A DNA stretch of 64,000 nt. It comes from Hymenopus coronatus (lineage: Eukaryota > Arthropoda > Insecta > Mantodea > Hymenopodidae). The stretch's first letter is position 1, and each line of letters begins with the position of its first letter. Both the position numbers and the translations under genes were made by a program. The DNA is taken from positions 433,590,421 through 433,654,420 of the forward strand of contig CM060900.1 in the NCBI GenBank assembly GCA_030762935.1, read 5' to 3'. The notes under the pieces were generated by a model, which was not told the origin of the DNA, did no database searches, and worked only from the letters and a program-made list of their open reading frames with translations. Below are positions 47,363 through 59,990 of this stretch, one piece after another.

Positions 47363-48945
47363 CTCTCTCTACTGTATGCCTACATATTAGGTAGAGAAAA
47401 TGCTGAAAATAACCCAAAATTCCATCGGATATTTTAGCGGAAAGTGCATGTTTTTCAGGACTTCTAAATTAATAAGTAAGGAAAAAAAAAATCATTTAAG
47501 ATGGAGACAAAATTGGATTTTCATAATGTTTATGCATTTTAGTGTTTTAATTCCATATGGTGTTTTGAATGTCTCGCTTATTTTGCTATAACTTACATAC
47601 AGATGCGCTAATTGTAAATAATTTAAAAATATTGTTGATAATAATCCTGCATAGTGTTTTTTAGAACATTTTGGTACACTCACGTGGTAAAAAATCAATA
47701 AGCTTGCAACTATTATCTAGTGTTAGAGAAGAGATCTCTTTTTATTTTGATAAGGAAGTTTTACTTTAGCTATTCGCAGCATTGGCATCCCGCTCATATT
47801 TCCTTCAGCTGAGACTTTCGAGATACTGTGACGTTGTGTTTGGAAAGTAAGGTGACTTTTTTTTAATGTTAATTATGTCTGAAAGCGATATCTGAAGAAG
47901 TAAAATTGTCTATAAAATTTCCCAACATCTTGGAAACTGATTGACTCTAAGGACTGAAATTGTTACCACACATTTGCACCTAAATATGTTTTATTTTAAC
48001 GAAAAAACAATGTAAGTATATAGAATAGTTATTTTTATTAAATTTAAAAATCATCGTTTTTCAATAAAATTTTAAGAGTTTTATTCAAAAAATTATACCT
48101 TTCTTTCTAATAAACATAAGTGTTATATTTTTCACCAATCAACAGTAAAGGTATTGCTGAATAAAATTTAGTTCATTTTCTCAAATAGTTGCTGAGATAA
48201 TGGACCAAACTTTAACATTGGCAAGGTACAAATGTGTGTGTGGACAGTATTGCTCAAAACGAAAAGTCGGCTAAATACCAAACTTGGTAGATACTTAAGT
48301 TATGTTAAGTGCCTCCCAAAGGTGCACGATGAAAATCCTCCTCCCACAACTACGCTTTACATGGTAGATTTTTCGAAAATTGGTATTTTCTTAAAAATGG
48401 CCAAAGCTAACGATTTTCAGTAATGAACCGTGTATTAAATATACATACATGCAAACATTAAATATAGGTATATCCTGAACATGTAGGGGGTAGCCTCTGA
48501 AGTCCTCTTCGTGCAGAATGACTTATGTATAACGGGTAAGAGAGAGAGAGAGAGAGCGAGACAGACAGACAGACAAAAGTAACTACACCCTAAAATGTAG
48601 ATATCGTGAATGCAATTTATGTAATATACATTTTCAGTACAGCTAGCCCTTTGCAAGACACTCCTTGTTATTGCTTTTTAAATTTCTAATTCTTATAATT
48701 TATCATACTGGAAGTCGATATTGGTCATGCAAAGAGAAGGGAATTTCAGTTGTTTGACATATCGACCAGCTTTTTAAAGATTTGACTATGGCCTTAAGCT
48801 TGTTTACTCTCTCATTTAGCCTCTAATTACATGCAAGCATGTAATAAGATAATTTATAAGTTTTATATCGATTAACAGGCAGTGAGAATAATGAGCGTTT
48901 GTAGGAATAACCGGCTGCAGAATAGGTAGAGAAAGTCAGGTGAAT
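47363..48945 (+). mobile_element. Family A repeat, copy A11, with internal insertion
   Basis: Left hairpin TCTCTCTACTGTATG ... ATTAGGTAGAGAAAATG (47363-47402), then CCATCGGATATTTTAGCGG in place of the usual TACCGAGATTTCACCGG. About 0.75 kb of unrelated AT-rich sequence (47480-48225) precedes the rest of the element, which ends AATAGGTAGAGAAAGTCAGG. A GA/CAGA microsatellite lies at 48537-48573. Confidence 0.7.
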
Positions 48946-49164
48946 TAAACTCTCCTGAGGTTTTCTTATGGAGCAAGGAAGTTAAAAACTGTTACACAAC
49001 GATTCTTTTTTTTTATAAACTATCTTTAGCTGTGTCCTTTATTATACAGAGAAAAAGATATCTGCAAATAAGAAATAAACGGTTAACGTAGAAAACGGAA
49101 GAAGCCTTCAAAACACAATTTACATACTCGTGATAAGAGAAATTAATATGCATGTAAGACGAAT

Positions 49165-49515
49165 GGTCGGCTCCTTAGCGCGGTGGTAGCGCAGCTGTCT
49201 ACCAAGCGGGAGACCTGGGTTTGATCCCCAATACCGGCGTGGGGATTTTTCCCCCGCTGGGAGAACTGGACCGAGGTGCACTCAGCCTCGTGAGGCCCGT
49301 GGGGGGCCAATTGAGGAGCTACTTGATGGAGAAGTAGCGGCACCAGGTCGTGAGGACCGCATTAACCGGCCGGGAGGGGCTCGAGGCGCTGACCCCGTCT
49401 CACCCTCAAATACTGCACCCCATCCATGACGTCTGTAGTGGACCGAGATGGGGGACGCAGCGGCCGGGCGGTAGGCCAATGCTCCCCGTGAGCTGTCGTG
49501 CCATGGAGTTATGTT
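49165..49515 (+). mobile_element. tRNA-derived SINE (family S5), with target duplication
   Basis: A GC-rich 351-bp insert with A box TAGCGCGGTGGTAGC and B box GGGTTTGATCCCC spaced as in a tRNA gene. The flanks ATGTAAGACGAAT (49152-49164) and ATGTAACACGAAT (49516-49528) are a 13-bp target duplication with one mismatch. The same locus in unit 2 (54637-54649) and, slightly changed, in unit 3 (62518-62530) has a single copy and no SINE. Its GC content stands out sharply from the surroundings. Confidence 0.95.
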
Positions 49516-49903
49516 ATGTAACACGAATTTCTTATTAACATTTATCATGGTGGTTTGGCCGCTATCTCGTTTCTATAAGTCACTTCCTTAGCAACAAACA
49601 GCTTTAGAACATAAACAATGCTGAGACGTACAGACCCAGTGTCACGGCGACACTCTTGCTCCCTTTCTCAGGTGGGAGCTCCATTAGGTTAATCTCAATC
49701 AATGCCCAAGAAGTAGCTAGGTATTTACGCTTAATTGTGTGGGATTTGTTGTAGAAACCTATTTTTTCCTCAAGTATTGGTGTTTGTTGCCTTTAGTTAT
49801 TGCATTAAAAAAAAAGTAAAAAAATCGATATGCAGAATTGCTTGGAAATAGCTGTTTCGAGACTCCTTATATATAAAACGAAGAAGAAATTTTGTGTGTA
49901 TGA

Positions 49904-49928
49904 GAGAGAGAGAGAGAGAGAGAGAGAG
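49904..49928. repeat. GA microsatellite in the composite, unit 1
   Basis: About 25 bp of AG; the homologous places carry longer tracts at 55038-55075 (unit 2) and 62906-62968 (unit 3). Confidence 0.9.
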
Positions 49929-50865
49929 CGTATGGCAAAAACGAAAGGTGGATGTAGTACAAATGGACACAGGTTGGACACACTCCTCTTATGCCAAACA
50001 AAATAGTCAACTAAACATCCAGCCCCACCAATTCTCTAGATCGAAACATTTTTTTTTTTCTGTTTTTATTTAATTAATAAAAAGGTTAGTATCGATTTTT
50101 ATGAAAATAAAATATTTTGGTCACAAGATTTATTTATAGAAGTGTCTGGGAGTTCTCTTCATTCTGAAACAATTGCCTAATAATTTGTGAAATATAAGAG
50201 ATAGTCAGTATTCTATTACATACATCACAGTCTCGGTAGGCACTCAACTTCCTTTATATAATATTATTCGTTACTTTATTATTAGGTATATATTTATTAA
50301 TTGCGTTCAGTTTTTGGGTGATATGCATTATTATTAGTTTAGTGTTTCAAATTCGGAAGTGGCTTATCAATTTTGCTTCCCCTATCACGTAGATATCTAA
50401 ACTCAGAACTGATCTCAGGAGACTTTCCATCCTGAATAACGAGCTCAAAAATTAATCACTGGGGTCTAAGCTGAGGAATTAGCTTGAAAAGGAGGAGTGC
50501 ACAATGAAGATAAAAAATAACCCAGGATAGGTATGTTTACCAGTATATATATATATGCAGGCATATTTTAAACGTCGTTGAGTTAGCAAAAAAACATACC
50601 TATTATTGTGGATTGTGCAATTTTCCGCAGGTTAAATAATAGGGCTTCATATGCACTGATCTCAGTAACTATTAATTTTATTGGCTGAGGTATTTTTAGT
50701 AAGACAAAACCAAGCACTTAAAACACTACATTGGAAATATGTTTTCATTTGCTATACACTAGAATTTTAAATATTTGAAATTATGTAATTATGAACACAA
50801 TTATATTTTCTCTCTATTCGCAAATTTTAAAGTATACCTTACACTAGATAAAAAAAAAAAAAAAA

Positions 50866-51113
50866 TGATCTGCCTGGGTAGTGTGGTGGTAGCATGTCTG
50901 CCTCACATTCTACAGGTGGTGAGTTCAAATCTCGCTTAGGGTGAGTTACCCGGATACGGTTTTTTTCGGGGTTTTCCCTTATCCTAAGAAGACGAATATC
51001 GGGTAACTTTGAGGTCCATTGAAACCGAGATTATTTGAGCATCATTTCACCAACTTCATTCATCGTCCGATATGATCAACCAGGTTAAAGGACGTTAAGC
51101 TAAAGAGAAAACA
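50866..51113 (+). mobile_element. tRNA-derived SINE (family S6), unit 1
   Basis: GGGTAGTGTGGTGGTAGCATG (A-box region) and GGTGAGTTCAAATCTCGC (B-box region), then TTTTTTTCGGGGTTTTCCC and a tail ending GGACGTTAAGCTAAAG. The body sequence TTTTTTCGGGGTTTTCCCTTATC is shared with the copies at 56097 and 63903. The A-run lies on its 5' side, which is unusual for a SINE. Confidence 0.88.
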
Positions 51114-51316
51114 AAATAATTCAACCATTTTGCTATGACTAAGTATTTTATATCTAAAGAAAAATTGAAAATGGTGTTTTTTGAATTCCATACATTGACC
51201 TTAAAGTATCAGCTGATAAGTGCTATATGTTTAACGTTATCAGCATATTTAGAAATAGTAGTTTGATAAATCGTATGAATTCCACGATTCTATATAACAA
51301 AAAAGGGAGGAAATAA

Positions 51317-51344
51317 TAATAATAACAACAGCAATAATAATAAC

Positions 51345-51394
<50 letters not shown>

Positions 51395-51401
51395 TAATAA
51401 A
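51317..51401. repeat. AAT microsatellite
   Basis: AATAATAATAAT with a few C interruptions (AACAATAAT). Unit 3 has a shorter, interrupted version at 56540-56590. Confidence 0.9.
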
Positions 51402-51749
51402 ATTTAAAAAAATATATTCAATTATCATTTTGGAAGTGCATAAGGATTTCTAGTTGAAGAGGTATGTAGGTACCTGCAGACCAACTAGTAGAGACAGCTG
51501 GTAATATACTATTATAGCATAAGTTTTTAAAGAATATATAGCGAAGCTAATGTGAATTGAGCATATCAGATTCTCTTTGACCTGCTGTATCAAACGGGAG
51601 GAACATAGCTACAACCCCGCCAGTGTGTCGGAATTTCATTCCGCAGAAATTCTTTCACATGTGAGTAAATCTACTGAAATGAGCCTATTGCTTTTAAGGT
51701 TCATATCCAACCAGAATAATATTACCTATTTGTTTATGGTAGTTAGCTT

Positions 51750-51860
51750 AACATCCATCGGACCGGGCCGAGTTTGAATCCGCGATCTGGAAAACAGAAG
51801 GTCCGAACGTGAGCAACTGAGCCTCACGGAACGAAATTTGACTCTTATATGTTTATGTTC
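51750..51860 (-). mobile_element. tRNA-like SINE head of block b (family S4), unit 2
   Basis: Minus strand: GTGAGGCTCAGTTGCTCACG (A box) and CGCGGATTCAAACTCGGCC (B box). Confidence 0.65.
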
Positions 51861-52047
51861 TCCTAATACAGAAAGGCTGATCTGGTGTCAGAGACGTTCG
51901 CGTGGCTGAGTTTGGTTAACCTACATGGTATGTTTTGAAAGGCAGCATTTCTCATTCTGATTTCCTGCTGAAAAGATTAATCGTGCTGTTAAGAAAGAAA
52001 GGTAGTATTTATTTGGAGATATTTAAACAAATTTTTCAATAACATTA

Positions 52048-52097
<50 letters not shown>

Positions 52098-52894
52098 GAA
52101 GGTTTTCCGTGGATATTTTTTGGGGAATAAATAACCTTATAGCACTTCCATCTAAGAAAGCCTGCTTCGTTTCAGGCGAATAGAAATTGCTCTTTGAGGT
52201 ATATGTTTCCCTACTACAAAAAGGCAGCCGTTGCATGTAAATAGATGGAACAATGTTCCGAAAACGTCAAGGAAATATTGAGGAGCGCATTGGAGCTCCA
52301 GGAATGACGTGCTTATCCCGCCTACGAGCACTGACAATTCGTATTACACACATTTATTTGTGTGGACTGAGAACAATACCTTTATTAATTACGCCCGGAT
52401 AAAAATATTAACAAATGATAGATGCCAATGTTATAAATAGTATTATTACAAAAATTCTGTCTCCACGATACTTTGCAGGCAAGCTAAGCACCTTTTACTT
52501 TCACATGGTTATCGCTTTCGACATACAATGTGACATATGTAATCTGAAATGTAACACCAAATGCTTTCTTACAGCTCTTGTAAAATATAAACATACAGTT
52601 CAGTAAGAAACCTAAGCCACGCAGTTTGAAAACGAAAGAGTTAAAGTGAAATTGGTTTTAAAAATAGTGATGAGTTATTTCATTATTAAAATGAACGGGC
52701 TTGTTAAGCTGTGGTTCAAACATAAGCTGAGCTCTTGTTAAAATTATATAGGTATGTATGAACTCATTACCTAGCTTTGTGTTTGTGAATCGAGTGTGTG
52801 AACATGTCCACATGAAGCTGGTTCAAGTGATCTCTCTACTCATCAACTTGAAGCGATTCATTGTCATTCGTCAAAAAAACATCATATTCTAATT

Positions 52895-53372
52895 TATTTT
52901 TTCAGAATTTCCTCTAACGATTTTGATTAAACTGCCATATAGTATAGACATGTACATACATGACAAATAATATGTAGGTATATCTTGAATTTTCTGGGAA
53001 TACCCTAAGAAGATATGTCATTCCTGATGACGTGTGCATAATGATAAACCGTGAGACATAGACAAAGACTGACTACACACAAAATGTAGAGCTCGCCAAA
53101 ACACACGATTTATGTCCTTTACTTTTTTCTTGAGGAAATAACCTTTTCCGAGATTTTCCTTGTTTGGTTTCAATTTCAAAAGACATCCTATGTCTAGTTT
53201 TCACAAACAGTAAGTCGTCCGTGCTTTGTTTGTTTTACTCTTGTTCAGGCAAGCAGGCGAATTTCAGTGATAATCGGACAGCTTTTAAAACATTCAAGCT
53301 TGCTTTGGCCTAGTGTATTCCAGTAGTTTCCTCCTACTTGTGAGTATAAACAATATGCAATTCTGCCAATGC
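52895..53372 (+). mobile_element. Family A repeat, copy A12, cut by the deletion
   Basis: Counterpart of A10. It ends at the TGCT deletion junction, before its right-end GTAGAGAAAGT motif. Confidence 0.75.
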
Positions 53373-54450
53373 TATAATTTCCGTGCAGATATGGTAATTG
53401 TAAATAGTTTAAAAATATTGTTGATAATAATCCTGCGTAGTGCTTTTAGAACATTTTGATACGCTCACTTGGTTAAACATCAATAGGTTTGCAAATATTA
53501 GTGTTAGAGTAGAGATCTCTTTTTATTTTGATAAGAAAGTTTCACTTTAGCTATTCGCAGCATTGGCATCCCGCATATATTTCTTTCATCTGAGAGTTTT
53601 GAAGTACTGGGACGCTGTGTATGGAAATTAAGAATTTTCTAAAAGATAGTTATGTCTGAAAGTGATATCTGAGGGAGTAAAATTGTCTATATAATTTAAT
53701 TCATTATCTCAAATAGTTGCTGAGATAATGGGCCAAACTTTAACATTGGCAAGGTACCTATGTGTTTGTGGACAGCATAGCTCAAAACGAAAAATCGGCT
53801 AAATACCAAACTTGGTAGGTAGCTATGTTATGTGCTTCCCAAGGATGCGCCATGGAAATCCTCCTCCCGCAACTACGCTTTACATGGAAGCTTTTTCGAA
53901 ATTTTAGATTTTCTTGAAAATGGCATAAGCTAACGATTTTCATTAATGAACCGTATATTAAATATACTTACATGCAAAAATTAAATATAGGTATATCCTG
54001 AACATGTTGGGGTAGCCTCTGAAGTCCTCCTCGTGCTGAATGACTTATGTATAAGATTAAGAGAGAGAGAGTGGAAACTGACTACACCCAAAAATGTAGA
54101 TATCGTGAATGCAATTTATGTAATATACATTTTTTGTACAGCTGGCCCTTTGCGAGACATTCCTTGTTATTGCTTTTAAAATTTTCAATTCTTATAATTT
54201 ATGTCATATTGGAAGTCGAAATTGGTCATGCAAAGAGAAGGGAATTTCAGTTGTTTTACATATCGAGCAGCCTTTAAAGATTTGACTATGGCCTTAGGTT
54301 TGTTTACTCCCTTATTTAGCCTCTAATTACATGGAAGCATGTAATAAGATAATTTCTAAGTTTTATCTCGATTAGCATGAGGAAGCGAGAAGAATGGGAG
54401 TTTGTAGGAATAACCGGCTGCAGAATAGTTAGGGAAAGTCCGATGAATTA
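53373..54450 (+). mobile_element. Family A repeat, copy A13, 5' part deleted
   Basis: Counterpart of A11 from its internal insertion onward. The hairpin was removed by the deletion. It ends TAGTTAGGGAAAGTCCGATG. Confidence 0.7.
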
Positions 54451-55034
54451 AACACTTCTGAGCTTTTTCTGTGGAGCAAGGAAGTTAAAAACTGTTACAC
54501 AAAGATCCTTTTTTTATATAAACTAACTGTAGCTGTGTCCCTTATTATACCGAGAAAAAAAATATCTAAACGGTTAACATAGAAAACGGAAGAAGCCTTT
54601 GAAACACACTTTATAAACGAATGATAAGAGAAATTAATGTGCATGTAACACGAATTTCTTATTAACCTTTATCATGGTGGTTTGGCCGCTATCTCGTTTC
54701 TATAAGTCACTTCGTCTAGCAACAAGCAGCTTTAGAACATAAACAAGGCTGAGGCTTACAGACCCAGTGTCAGGGTGACACTCTTGCTCCCTTTCTCTTG
54801 TGGGAGCGCCATTAGGTTAATCTCAATCAATACCTAAGGAGTAGATAGCTATTTACGCTTTAATGTGTGGGTTTTGTTGTAGAAACCTATTTTTTCCTCA
54901 AGCTTTGGTGTTTGTTGCCTTTAGTTATTGCATTAAAAAAAAAAAAGTAAAAAATTCTGTATGCAGAAATGCTGGGCAATATCTGTTTCGAGCCTTCTTA
55001 GATATAAAACGAAGAAGAAATATGTACGTATGAC

Positions 55035-55037
<3 letters not shown>

Positions 55038-55075
<38 letters not shown>
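55038..55075. repeat. GA microsatellite in the composite, unit 2
   Basis: About 38 bp of AG at the position homologous to 49904 and 62906. Confidence 0.9.
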
Positions 55076-55078
<3 letters not shown>

Positions 55079-55685
55079 TGAATATGGCAAAAACGAAAGG
55101 TGGGTGTAGTACAAATGAACACAGGTTGGACACACTCCTGTGATGCCAAGCAAAATAGTCAACTAAACATCCACCCCCACCAATTCTCTAGATCAAGACA
55201 TTTTTTGTGTTTTATTTACTTCATAAAAAGGTTAGTGTCGATTTTTAAGAAAATAAAATATTTGGTCACAAGATTTATTTCTAGAATTGTCTGGGAGTCC
55301 TCTTCATTCTGAAACAACTGCCTAATAATTTGTGAAATATAAGAGATAGTCTGTATTTTATTACATACATCACAATCTCGTTAGGCACAAAACTTCCTTT
55401 AGATAATATTACTCGTTAATTTATTTATTAGGTATATATTTATTTATTGTGTTCAGTTTTGGGGAGATATACATTATTATTAGTTTAGCTTTTCAAATTC
55501 GGAAATGGTTTATCAATTTTGCTTCCCCTAACACGTAGATATCTAAACTCAGAACTGATCCCACGAGACTTTCCACCCTGAAGAACGATCTCAAAAGTTA
55601 ATCACTGGGATCTAAATTAAAGAACTGAGCTTGAAAAGGAGGATTGCACAATGGAGTTCAAAAACCCACGATAGGTATACTTACC

Positions 55686-55686
55686 A

Positions 55687-55738
<52 letters not shown>
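55686..55738. repeat. TA microsatellite
   Basis: About 50 bp of TA; the homologous places in unit 1 (50547-50561) and unit 3 (63586-63598) have only short or interrupted tracts. Confidence 0.92.
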
Positions 55739-55740
<2 letters not shown>

Positions 55741-56031
55741 GCAGGCATATTTTAAACGTCGTCGCCTTAGACAAAAAACACACTTATTATTTTGGATTGT
55801 GCAATTTTCCGCAGGTTAAATAGTAGAGCTTCATATGCACTTTTCTCAGTAACTATTAATTTTATAGGCTGAAGTATTTTTGGTAATACAAAATAAAGCA
55901 CTTAAAACACTACAGTGGAAATATATTTTCATTTTCTATACACTGGAATTTTAAATATTTGAAATAATGTAATTATGAACACAATTATTTTCTCGCCATT
56001 CGCAAATTCTAAAGTTTATACCTTACACACA

Positions 56032-56071
<40 letters not shown>

Positions 56072-56096
56072 ATAATAATAATAATAATACTAATAA

Positions 56097-56335
56097 TCCT
56101 GACTGGGTAGTGTGGTGGAAGCATGTCTGCCCCATATTCAACAGGTCGTGAGTTCGAATCTCGCTTAGGGTGAGTTACCCGGATAAGGTTTTTTTCGGGG
56201 TTTTCCCTTATCCAGAGAAGACGAATGTTGAGTTACTTTGAACTGCATGATAACCGAGATCATTTGAGCATCATTTCACCAACTTCATTCATCGTCCAAT
56301 ATGACTAACCAGGTTAAAGGACGTTAAGCTAAAGA
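56097..56335 (+). mobile_element. tRNA-derived SINE (family S6), unit 2
   Basis: Orthologous position to the copy at 50866: same flanks and the same body. The 5' flank has grown into an A-run plus AAT repeat (56032-56095). Confidence 0.88.
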
Positions 56336-56939
56336 AAAAAAATTAATTCACCCATTTGGTTAATGAAAGTACTTTATCTGTCAAGAAAAATTGAAAATGG
56401 TGTTTTCTGAAATCCATACATTGACCTTAAAGTATCAGCTGATAAATGCTATGTGTTTAACGTTATCAGCATATTTAGAAGTAGTTGTTTGATAGATTGT
56501 ATGAATTCTACGACCCTATATAACAAAAAAGGGGAAAAATAAGAATAACAATATTAATAATAAATAATAATGTTAATAATAATAATAAAATTAAAAAAAT
56601 ATATTGAATTATCATTTTGATGTGCCTAAGAATATCTTGTTGAAGAGGTATGTAGATACCTGCATACCAACTAGTAGAGACAGCAGGTAATATACTATTA
56701 AAGCATAAGTTTTTAAAGAATATATAGCGAAGCTAATGTGAATTGAGCATATCAAATTCTTTTTGACCTGCTGTATCAAACCGGAGGAACATAGCTACAA
56801 CGCCGCCAGTGTGTCGGAATTTCATTCCGCAGAAGTTCTTCCACATGTGAGTAAATCTACTGAGATGGGCCTATTGCATTTAAGGTTCATATTCAACCAG
56901 AACAATATTTCCGATTTGTTTATGGTATTTAGCTTAACA

Positions 56940-57045
56940 TCCATCGGACCGGGCCAAGTTTGAACCCGCGATCTGCAGAACCGAAGGTCCGAACATGAGC
57001 AACTGAGCCACAGGGAACGAAATTTGACTCTTATATGTTTATGTT
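56940..57045 (-). mobile_element. tRNA-like SINE head of block b (family S4), unit 3
   Basis: The best-preserved head: minus strand TGTGGCTCAGTTGCTCATG (A box), CGCGGGTTCAAACTTGG (B box), about 45 bp apart. Confidence 0.7.
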
Positions 57046-58134
57046 ATCCTAATACAGAATAGCTGATCTGGTGTCAGAGACGTGCGCGTGGCTGAGTTTG
57101 GTTAACCAGCAAGGTATGTATGTTTTAAAAAGCAGAACTTCTCATTTTGATTTTCTGCTGAAAAGATTAATCGTGCAGTTAAGAGAGAAAGGCAGTATTT
57201 ATTTGGAGATGTTTGAACAAATATTTCAATAACACCAAAAGAAACACAAAAAAAAAAAAAAAAGTTAGCTTAATAAACGCAAATTCTTAGGAAAACGAGC
57301 AAGGAACTGAGTAAGCAAGTGAGGCTTTGCATCAAAACTTTTCAACAAGGTATTTGTGGATATTTTTTGGGGAATAAATAACCTTATAGCACTTCCATCT
57401 AAGAAAGCCTGCTTCGTTTCAGGCTAATAGAAATTGCTCTTTAAAATTTATGTTTCCCTGATACAGAAAGGCAACGGTTGCATGTAATAGATGGAACAAT
57501 GTTTCGAAAACGTTAAAGGAAATATCGAAGTGGGGCGCATTGATAATCCAAGAATTACGTGCTTGTCCCGCTTACCAGCACTGACAATGCGTATTACACA
57601 CATTTATTTAGTGGACTGAGAAGATTACCTTTATTAATTACGTTAGGATAAATATTAGCAAATGATAGATGCCAATGTTATAAATAGTATTTGATACAAA
57701 AATTCTGTCTCTACGATACTTTGCAGGCAAGCTAAGCACCTTTTACTTTCACATGGTTATCGCTTTCGACATACATTGTGACATATGTAATCTGAAATGT
57801 AACACCAAATGCTTTCTTACAGCTCTTGTAAAATACAAACATACAGTGCAGTATGAAACATAAGCCACGCAGTTTGAAAACGAAAGAGTTAAAGTGAAAT
57901 TGGTTTTAAAAACAGTGAAGAGTTATTTCATTATTAACATTAAGCTGTGTTTCAAACATAAGCTGAACTCTTGTTAAAACAATATAGGTATATATGAACT
58001 CATTAACTAGCTTTGTCTTTGTGAATCGAGTGTGTGAACATGTCCACATGAAGCTGGGTCAAGTTGTTTCTCTGCTCATCAACTGGAAGCGATTTATTGT
58101 TAGTCGTCAAAAGAAACACCATGTTCTAATTCAT

Positions 58135-58690
58135 TTTTTCAGAATTTTCTCTAACGATTTTGATTAAACTGCCGTATAGTACAGACATGTAAATACATGA
58201 CAAATAATATGTAGGTATATCTTGAATTTTCTGGGAATAACCTAAGAAGATGTGTTCATTCCTGATGACGTGTGCATAATGGTAAACCGTGAGACATAGA
58301 CAAAGACTGACTACACACAAAATGTAGAGCTCGCCAAAACACACGATTTATGTCCTTTACTTTTTTCTTGAGGAAATAACCTTTTCCGAGATATTCCTTG
58401 TTGGTTTCAATTTCAAAAGACATCCTATGTCTGCTTTTCTCGAACAGGAAATCGTTCGTGCTTTGTTTGTTTTACTCTTGTTCACGGAAGCAGGCGAATT
58501 GCAGTGGTAATCGGACAGCTTTTAAAACATTCAGCTTTGCTTTGGTCTAGTGTATTCCAGTAGTTTCCTCCTACTTATGAGTAACTAAACAATATGTATT
58601 TCTGCCAATGCTTATCTCGATTAGCAGACAGAAGAATAATCTTTTGTAAGATGTTTGTTTGTCTGCAGATAGAGAAAGTCATGTGAATGA
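58135..58690 (+). mobile_element. Family A repeat, copy A14
   Basis: Counterpart of A10 and A12. The complete right end CAGATAGAGAAAGTCATGTG is followed by AATGAAACACATAAGG. Confidence 0.75.
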
Positions 58691-59059
58691 AACACATAAG
58701 GTTTTCTAAATATAAATAAGGGCCTTAATTCTTGAAATGAACAATTAGTGCCTGGTATTGTTGGCTTCAAGTATTATGTTACATAAAGCAGAAAGTTTGC
58801 AAGAACATGAAGATACATATATTCATTTCGCATTGATGGTATTAACTAGTCGCTATCTTGTCGTCGTTTCTTGCTTCAGCGATCAGCTTTCTTTATTAGC
58901 AGAGTTAGGATTTTTAGGTTGCAACTTTCATATGAAAAAAGAAACGGAAAAGATGCTAAACTAACCTAAGAAAGGCGACAATAAGTTGCTCTTTAAATCA
59001 ACTGATTATAAATGTACCGTTTCTATTCCAAGTTATTGACTTAAAGCAATAGTTACATC

Positions 59060-59990
59060 AAATCATCACTAACCAGAAATAGGAAAATACAGGAAGCTGT
59101 TGTACTTCAAGAACCTGAGCATGTCTGCATTTTTTAAAAATAAGTATATTTCCAGTAGCAGATAGATAATCTTTATAAATGCTAGAGCTTTTTTCGACAT
59201 CCACAGAATCCAGCGGGGCAAACTGCCATTCATTCAAAGTGGCCATTCTACAAATGTAGCAAATTTATCATCATACGGAATCTTCTGAAGACCAGACGTA
59301 AGTTTGTCTTTCGCAAAGGCACCCTGACTGGTCCCTCACTGAAGTAATCATACTCCATTTTTTTACTCATCGAGGTCTCGTTCTCCCAATTGTTTAATGG
59401 CTTCAGTCTGGTTCTTGTAACCATGAACACAAAGCACTATTGTGTGCAAATTATTTTGTTATGGTAGTAGAAGTTTTTGGGCCATGGAAAACGCACCAGC
59501 ATCGGCTTTAATCTTGTAAAAACTCTCACACAACATAGAAGCAAAGTGAATCCATAATTTCCAATTGCTGACAAATATGGAAGGCAAGGCCAGTGATTTC
59601 CTTGTAGGCATCAACACTATAGAGCTTTCCATAGAATCTTCTTCAGGGCAGGAATGAATTCATTTATGATGTATTCGTTCGTAATGGGTTCACAAACCCT
59701 CTGAAGGACATGCACTGTGTATGCCACATGCTTTAAGTTAGGAACAAAAGTTTCAATTAGTTAATTGCTGAAAACGTGTTTGGAACCTGGCCCATAACCA
59801 CCAGAGTTTTTACAAAGTTAATACCACTGGGCCGCAGTTTTTGACCATATGCTGGCATTGGATTTCTCCAGTTCATACATTTAAAACAACATGGGCTTAC
59901 GTTTCTCTCCAGATACGGGAAGAACTAAAATATTCGAAAACTATCGTTGAATTGAATTTGTAGTTTCATCCAATATAATGTCACTTTCTG
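59060..59990 (-). pseudogene. hAT-type transposase fossil, unit 3
   Basis: Minus strand: the clearest dimerisation signature of the three fossils, in one open frame (59246-59058) with FAPLDSVDVEKSSSIYKDYL followed by hydrophobic residues and VLEVQQLPVFSYF. Upstream blocks (TTNSIQ at about 59965, TAAQWY near 59830, FIPALKKIL at 59650, YKEITGLAFHICQQ at 59600) occur in the same order as in 45740-46640, with different frameshifts. It should pair base by base with unit 1, so the ancestral frame could be inferred by alignment. Confidence 0.72.

Larger units (their letters stand above)
43310..51469 (+). repeat. Composite repeat, unit 1 of a direct triplication (8.2 kb)
   Basis: It starts ACCTGCAGACCAACTAGTAGAGA. 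Order: block b with S4 SINE, block c, block d, A10, hAT fossil, GAGGAGGGGTTG block, A11, block k, GA microsatellite, block l, S6 SINE. The same order recurs from 51470 and 56655. An S5 SINE (49165) and the GCAAGAACAGCGAAACGACG stretch at 43742 are private to this unit. A-run at 43958-43994. Confidence 0.85.
51470..56654 (+). repeat. Composite repeat, unit 2, with 2.3-kb deletion
   Basis: Same order as unit 1, but sequence homologous to 45308-47587 is missing. The junction at 53370-53373 is TGCT, present at both parental breakpoints (45304 and 47584). The hAT fossil and part of two family A copies are therefore lost. It shares private wording with unit 3 (CCGGGCCRAGTTTGAA, GAACGAAATTTGACTC), so units 2 and 3 are the closest pair in block b. 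A-run at 52050-52095; TA microsatellite at 55686-55738. Confidence 0.85.

Noticed and set aside
49143..49548. GC-rich open frames on both strands, possible host exon
   Set aside because: The GC-rich segment is exactly the SINE bounded by a target duplication.
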